A stretch of DNA of 7,793 bases, from positions 1 to 7,793 of the forward strand of contig CALJAE010000117.1 of the NCBI GenBank assembly GCA_938028175.1, written 5' to 3'. Below are positions 5,266 through 7,793 of this stretch, in pieces (position 1 is the stretch's first letter; each line of letters begins with the position of its first letter). Below the pieces are notes generated by a model. The model searched no databases and was not told where the DNA came from. It saw only the letters and a program-made list of their open reading frames with translations. The translations under genes were made by a program, and so were the position numbers. The DNA is from an uncultured Acidimicrobiales bacterium. GTDB lineage: Bacteria > Actinomycetota > Acidimicrobiia > Acidimicrobiales > SZUA-35.

Positions 5266-5881
5266 GCTCCCAGCTTTCGTCTGCTTGCCTTTGATATAAA
5301 AACCTGTCATGTAGGCGATTTGGTCTTCCCTGCCAAAACTCAATGGTTGTCGGCTCTACTTGCCAGCCAAGCCAGGTATCTGGTCGCTGAACTGATCCAC
5401 TACTTGCGCCATCTAACTCTTCGAAAGCTTCTTCCATCGCTTCTCGTGACGCAACTGGTTGGCTTTGAATCGAGATTGCAGAACCCAGTTGCGAACTACG
5501 GCTACGTTTAGCCCAGTAAGCGTCTGCCACAGCTGTGGGGGCACTCGAAACAACACCACGAACATGGGCCTGACGCTCTAGAGCTAGCCATGAAAAGGTG
5601 ATCGATACTTTGGGATTCTGCACTATCTGTTCGGATTTATTGCTGCCTGCATGGCTGAAGTAAACGAGCTTTGAATCGTCAATCTGTTTTAACAGTACGT
5701 TCCTGGTGCTTGGCTGCCCTTTGTCATCAACGGTCGCCAGGACCATGGCATTAGGTTCTGTGACACCAGCGTCAATGGCTTGGGCCAACCACTGCTCTAG
5801 TTGGACAATCGGATCGCCGTGGAGGTCAGCCTCTGTTAGCCCTAGATTAGAGTACTCAACTCTTAAGTCATTAAGATCCAC
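5246..5881 (-). CDS. pdxH: Pyridoxamine/pyridoxine 5'-phosphate oxidase
   Basis: The 211-aa FMN enzyme oxidises PNP or PMP to pyridoxal 5'-phosphate with O2 in the cytoplasm, for B6 salvage and final synthesis. Family features run in order: AMVLATVDDKGQPSTRNVLLK at about 45-65 (FMN binding), GSNKSEQI at 79-86, SWLALERQAHVRG at 97-109, RPDTWLGWQVEP at 166-177, and EFWQGRPNRLHDR at 181-193. Arg189 and His191 match the PLP-binding pair of E. coli PdxH. The C-terminus, ELKRLWP, is typical. The length is normal, slightly under E. coli PdxH. The start is a GTG at 5879-5881; a stop lies four codons upstream, leaving no other good start. No strong ribosome-binding site is present. It follows ctaG by 26 bp and is probably the last gene of the oxidase operon; its tail overlaps ccdA by 20 bp. 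Confidence 0.93.
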   Translation of the reverse strand: MDLNDLRVEYSNLGLTEADLHGDPIVQLEQWLAQAIDAGVTEPNAMVLATVDDKGQPSTRNVLLKQIDDSKLVYFSHAGSNKSEQIVQNPKVSITFSWLALERQAHVRGVVSSAPTAVADAYWAKRSRSSQLGSAISIQSQPVASREAMEEAFEELDGASSGSVQRPDTWLGWQVEPTTIEFWQGRPNRLHDRFLYQRQADESWELKRLWP

Positions 5882-5907
5882 AGTCAGATCTTAGCCTGCT
5901 ACGCCTA

Positions 5908-6747
5908 CTAGACCCCTGAGCTGAGCGGTTCTCTAGGGTTCTGATGCAGCTCTTCACGATCTTTAGCAAGCTCAGAGTTAGCCCAACGGAAGAAGATCGT
6001 GGCTATTACTGCCCACAAGAAGAATCCGCCTATTAGCTTCATGACTACACCGGCTGCCTGCTGATCGGTAAGAACATTAATGTCCCAGAGACGCTGCGCT
6101 GTGTCATAGTGACGATAAACCACGTCCTCGGCAAACACTAGCCAGCCGCCAGGAACCGTAGGAACTATGGACATAGTAAACAGATAAATGCACTTGTTCA
6201 TTGGCGCTAGATGCCATTGCTTAACCGGCCCGATAACGGGCATCCACATAGTTAGCCCTGCAGCAAATATCAATAGATGTAGGGAGAAATGAAGGATTCC
6301 AGACTCAGCCGAGAGTTGCACAACCAATGACCAATGAAGTAGCAAAGTCAAAGCGTTGAAAATTACAGCGGCAACGACTGGCTTTGAAAGCCATTCAAAT
6401 ACCTGCCAACCCTTCTTTGCTGGATTGAGGAAGAGCTCAAACAGCCAGGACGGAAACGAAAGCAAGAACATGCCCGGGATAGCTAAAGAGAGTGCCAGGT
6501 GCTGCAACATATGAACCGAGTACAGCCTAAACTCTGCAATCTCATGTACCGGCCAATCGGAGACGATCCACATTGATCCAACAGCGGCTACAAACCAGGC
6601 CTTCTGACGCTTAGTGATCGCTGGGTAGCCGGCCTTTATAGCAAGGGGCTGAAGCACCCTAGCTGTGTAAACACCGAGCGCCAAGACACCCACTATTAGC
6701 GCCCAGACTTCTAAGTGAAGCTCAAAGGGAACCAAGGTTTCGAACAT
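5908..6747 (-). CDS. ctaG: CtaG-like cytochrome c oxidase assembly protein (caa3 type)
   Basis: The 279-aa membrane protein belongs to the Caa3_CtaG family (PF09678), linked to assembly of the copper centres of caa3-type oxidases. This differs from the Cox11-type protein also called CtaG in proteobacteria. About seven hydrophobic segments are visible. Conserved features include WPVHEIAEFRLYSVHMLQHL (65-84) with His68, His79 and His83, then His138, HFSLHLL (153-159), and LTDQQAAGVVMKLIGG (226-241). The clustered membrane histidines suit a metal-handling role. AGGCGG overlaps the TAG of the preceding subunit IV gene and lies 5 bases before the ATG, so translation is likely coupled. The soluble C-terminal tail (about 255-279) is charged. 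The family assignment is strong; the copper role is family knowledge, not shown by this sequence. Confidence 0.9.
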   Translation of the reverse strand: MFETLVPFELHLEVWALIVGVLALGVYTARVLQPLAIKAGYPAITKRQKAWFVAAVGSMWIVSDWPVHEIAEFRLYSVHMLQHLALSLAIPGMFLLSFPSWLFELFLNPAKKGWQVFEWLSKPVVAAVIFNALTLLLHWSLVVQLSAESGILHFSLHLLIFAAGLTMWMPVIGPVKQWHLAPMNKCIYLFTMSIVPTVPGGWLVFAEDVVYRHYDTAQRLWDINVLTDQQAAGVVMKLIGGFFLWAVIATIFFRWANSELAKDREELHQNPREPLSSGV

Positions 6748-6756
6748 AAATGCCGC

Positions 6757-7065
6757 CTAAATCTGGAATTCGAATGTTGCCGCAACCACCAAGAAAACTA
6801 ATGTGGCTATAACCACACCTGCTCCAAAGACAAGTGTGAAAATCTTGCCGTTCACCTTATTGTCAAAGTGAAGGTGCATAAACACGCCCCCAACAAGGAT
6901 GAACTTTCCAATCATCATTGCGACGAGAGGTAACACAAGAGCCAGACCTTCGAGCCCGATAAAGCTCCACGCAACCTCAATAGCTGTAACGACAGCAAGA
7001 ATGGCAAAAATAATCCAATAAGACTTCTCTTCTGGATGTGCGTGTTCTTCGTGCGATGCTGACAT
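6757..7065 (-). CDS. Cytochrome c oxidase subunit IV, prokaryotic COX4 family
   Basis: The 102-aa protein has three membrane segments (about 16-36, 41-61 and 72-97), as in the small prokaryotic subunit IV family (COX4_pro, PF03626). Signature residues include the Glu of TAIEVAWSF (29-37) and GKFILVGGVFMHLHFDNK (53-70). The subunit sits in the membrane beside subunits I and III of haem-copper oxidases and is thought to help stability or assembly. The N-terminus, MSASHEEHAHPEEKSYW, is rich in His and Glu. AGGA overlaps the TAG stop of the subunit III gene and lies 7 bases before the ATG, another likely case of translational coupling. It sits 9 bp after subunit III and 9 bp before ctaG, within one operon. 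Confidence 0.9.
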   Translation of the reverse strand: MSASHEEHAHPEEKSYWIIFAILAVVTAIEVAWSFIGLEGLALVLPLVAMMIGKFILVGGVFMHLHFDNKVNGKIFTLVFGAGVVIATLVFLVVAATFEFQI

Positions 7066-7074
7066 AACTGGTTC

Positions 7075-7793
7075 CTATGGGATCAGATAAACAATGGTAA
7101 AGATCAGTACCCAGACAATATCAACAAAGTGCCAGTAGAGGCCGACAAGCTCAACTGTCTCGGCTCGATCTGATTGAAGTTTGCCGTTGAAGGACAGGAT
7201 CAATAATGTGACCAACATGAGGATTCCGATAGTTACGTGGACCCCGTGGAAGCCGGTCAGTGTGTAGAAAGCAGAACCAAACAGGTTTCCGTTGAAGAAG
7301 ATACCTTCACGGAAGAACACTGTGAACTCAACAACCTGGCCCGCAATGAAGGTAGAGCCTAAGAGAGCTGTAGCTGCTAACCATACTCTTGTTCCTTTGT
7401 AGTCTCGCTTCGAGATAGCCGAGTGGGCTAGAACCATAGATAGTGAGCTCATCAGCAGGATGAAAGAGCTCGCCGAAGTAAACGGGATGTCAAAGATTGG
7501 CTCAACTGAAGCCTCGCTAACTACCTTCTCATACTTCTCAGGCTCAACCTCACGCAGGGTCTCTAGGGACTCCAAGACATTTGGATTGCCGGCGGTTAAT
7601 TCGGTAATGAAGTTCGCCTTCGACAGAAGATATGTCGAGATCAAAGCTCCGAAAAGCAAGCACTCAGAACCTAAGAAGATCCACATTGCTAACTTAAGGT
7701 TCGATACCCCCATCGAGGTGGCATGTTCGTCGTGGTCATCGTGGCCACCAGCATCGGACTCGGACGAGTCTTCAACTAGGTCATCGTGTTCTA
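7075..7793 (-). CDS. ctaE: Cytochrome c oxidase subunit III, 5' end beyond the window
   Basis: This COX3-family membrane subunit supports the proton-pumping core of the aa3/caa3 oxidase. From the Met at 7713 there are 212 residues with five membrane segments. Signatures are KLAMWIFLGSECLLFGALIST (7-27), IFDIPFTSASSFILLMSSL (73-91), GQVVEF with Glu129, FHGVHVTIG (155-163) and LYWHFVDIVWVLIF (192-205). The Met at 7713 is probably internal: no ribosome-binding site precedes it, and the frame stays open to the window edge for 26 more codons with no ATG, GTG or TTG. That extra stretch is very rich in Asp, Glu and His (for example GGHDDHDEHATS just before the Met), so the gene is marked as running off at 7793. 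A polar loop of about 40 residues (31-72) between segments 1 and 2 seems longer than usual. It heads the run ctaE, subunit IV, ctaG, pdxH. Confidence 0.92.
   Translation of the reverse strand, partial: EHDDLVEDSSESDAGGHDDHDEHATSMGVSNLKLAMWIFLGSECLLFGALISTYLLSKANFITELTAGNPNVLESLETLREVEPEKYEKVVSEASVEPIFDIPFTSASSFILLMSSLSMVLAHSAISKRDYKGTRVWLAATALLGSTFIAGQVVEFTVFFREGIFFNGNLFGSAFYTLTGFHGVHVTIGILMLVTLLILSFNGKLQSDRAETVELVGLYWHFVDIVWVLIFTIVYLIP

Noticed and set aside
1..7793. Search for CRISPR arrays, tRNA or rRNA genes, integrase/transposase genes, defence or toxin-antitoxin genes
   Set aside because: None seen on reading both strands; the genes are housekeeping, lipid, redox and respiratory functions plus two unknowns.

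Overview
The window looks like a piece of a bacterial chromosome from an actinobacterium with mid-range base composition (roughly half G+C, judged by eye). Marine or freshwater Acidimicrobiia-like lineages are a plausible home. The lineage is inferred from gene types: a soluble acyl-ACP desaturase, a FatA-type double-hotdog thioesterase, and a caa3-type oxidase cluster with CtaG and a short subunit IV. No marker gene here proves it. All genes read as ordinary chromosomal genes. I see no tRNA, rRNA, CRISPR array, transposase, phage gene or toxin-antitoxin pair.

Left part (1-1369, minus strand): the genes run dut, then an unrecognised 192-residue protein, then the 5' end of an acyl-ACP desaturase cut by the window edge. 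A perfect 20-bp palindrome (262-281) sits immediately upstream of the desaturase ribosome-binding site and looks like a TetR-type operator. The oligoribonuclease gene orn (1489-2040, plus) is divergent from dut, and a 12-bp direct repeat lies in their shared control region.

Middle part (2041-3695): the gap after orn holds two exact copies of a 17-bp sequence flanking small hairpins, a REP-like arrangement. It is followed by two minus-strand genes: an acidic, cysteine-free secreted protein of unknown function and an acyl-ACP thioesterase.

Right part (3696-7793): a plus-strand pair encodes a membrane-anchored TlpA/ResA-like thioredoxin and a CcdA-type electron carrier, probably a thiol-reducing relay to the outer face of the membrane. 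It converges on, and overlaps by 20 bp, a minus-strand run read in the order cytochrome oxidase subunit III (5' end off-window), subunit IV, CtaG assembly factor and pdxH. The relay and the oxidase genes make functional sense together, because copper-centre and cytochrome c assembly need reduced extracytoplasmic thiols.

I did not find a convincing new system. The items most worth checking are the desaturase operator, the intergenic repeat pair, the secreted protein with its leader hairpin, the nested dyad between the thioesterase and tlpA-like genes, and the His/Asp-rich N-terminal tail of subunit III.
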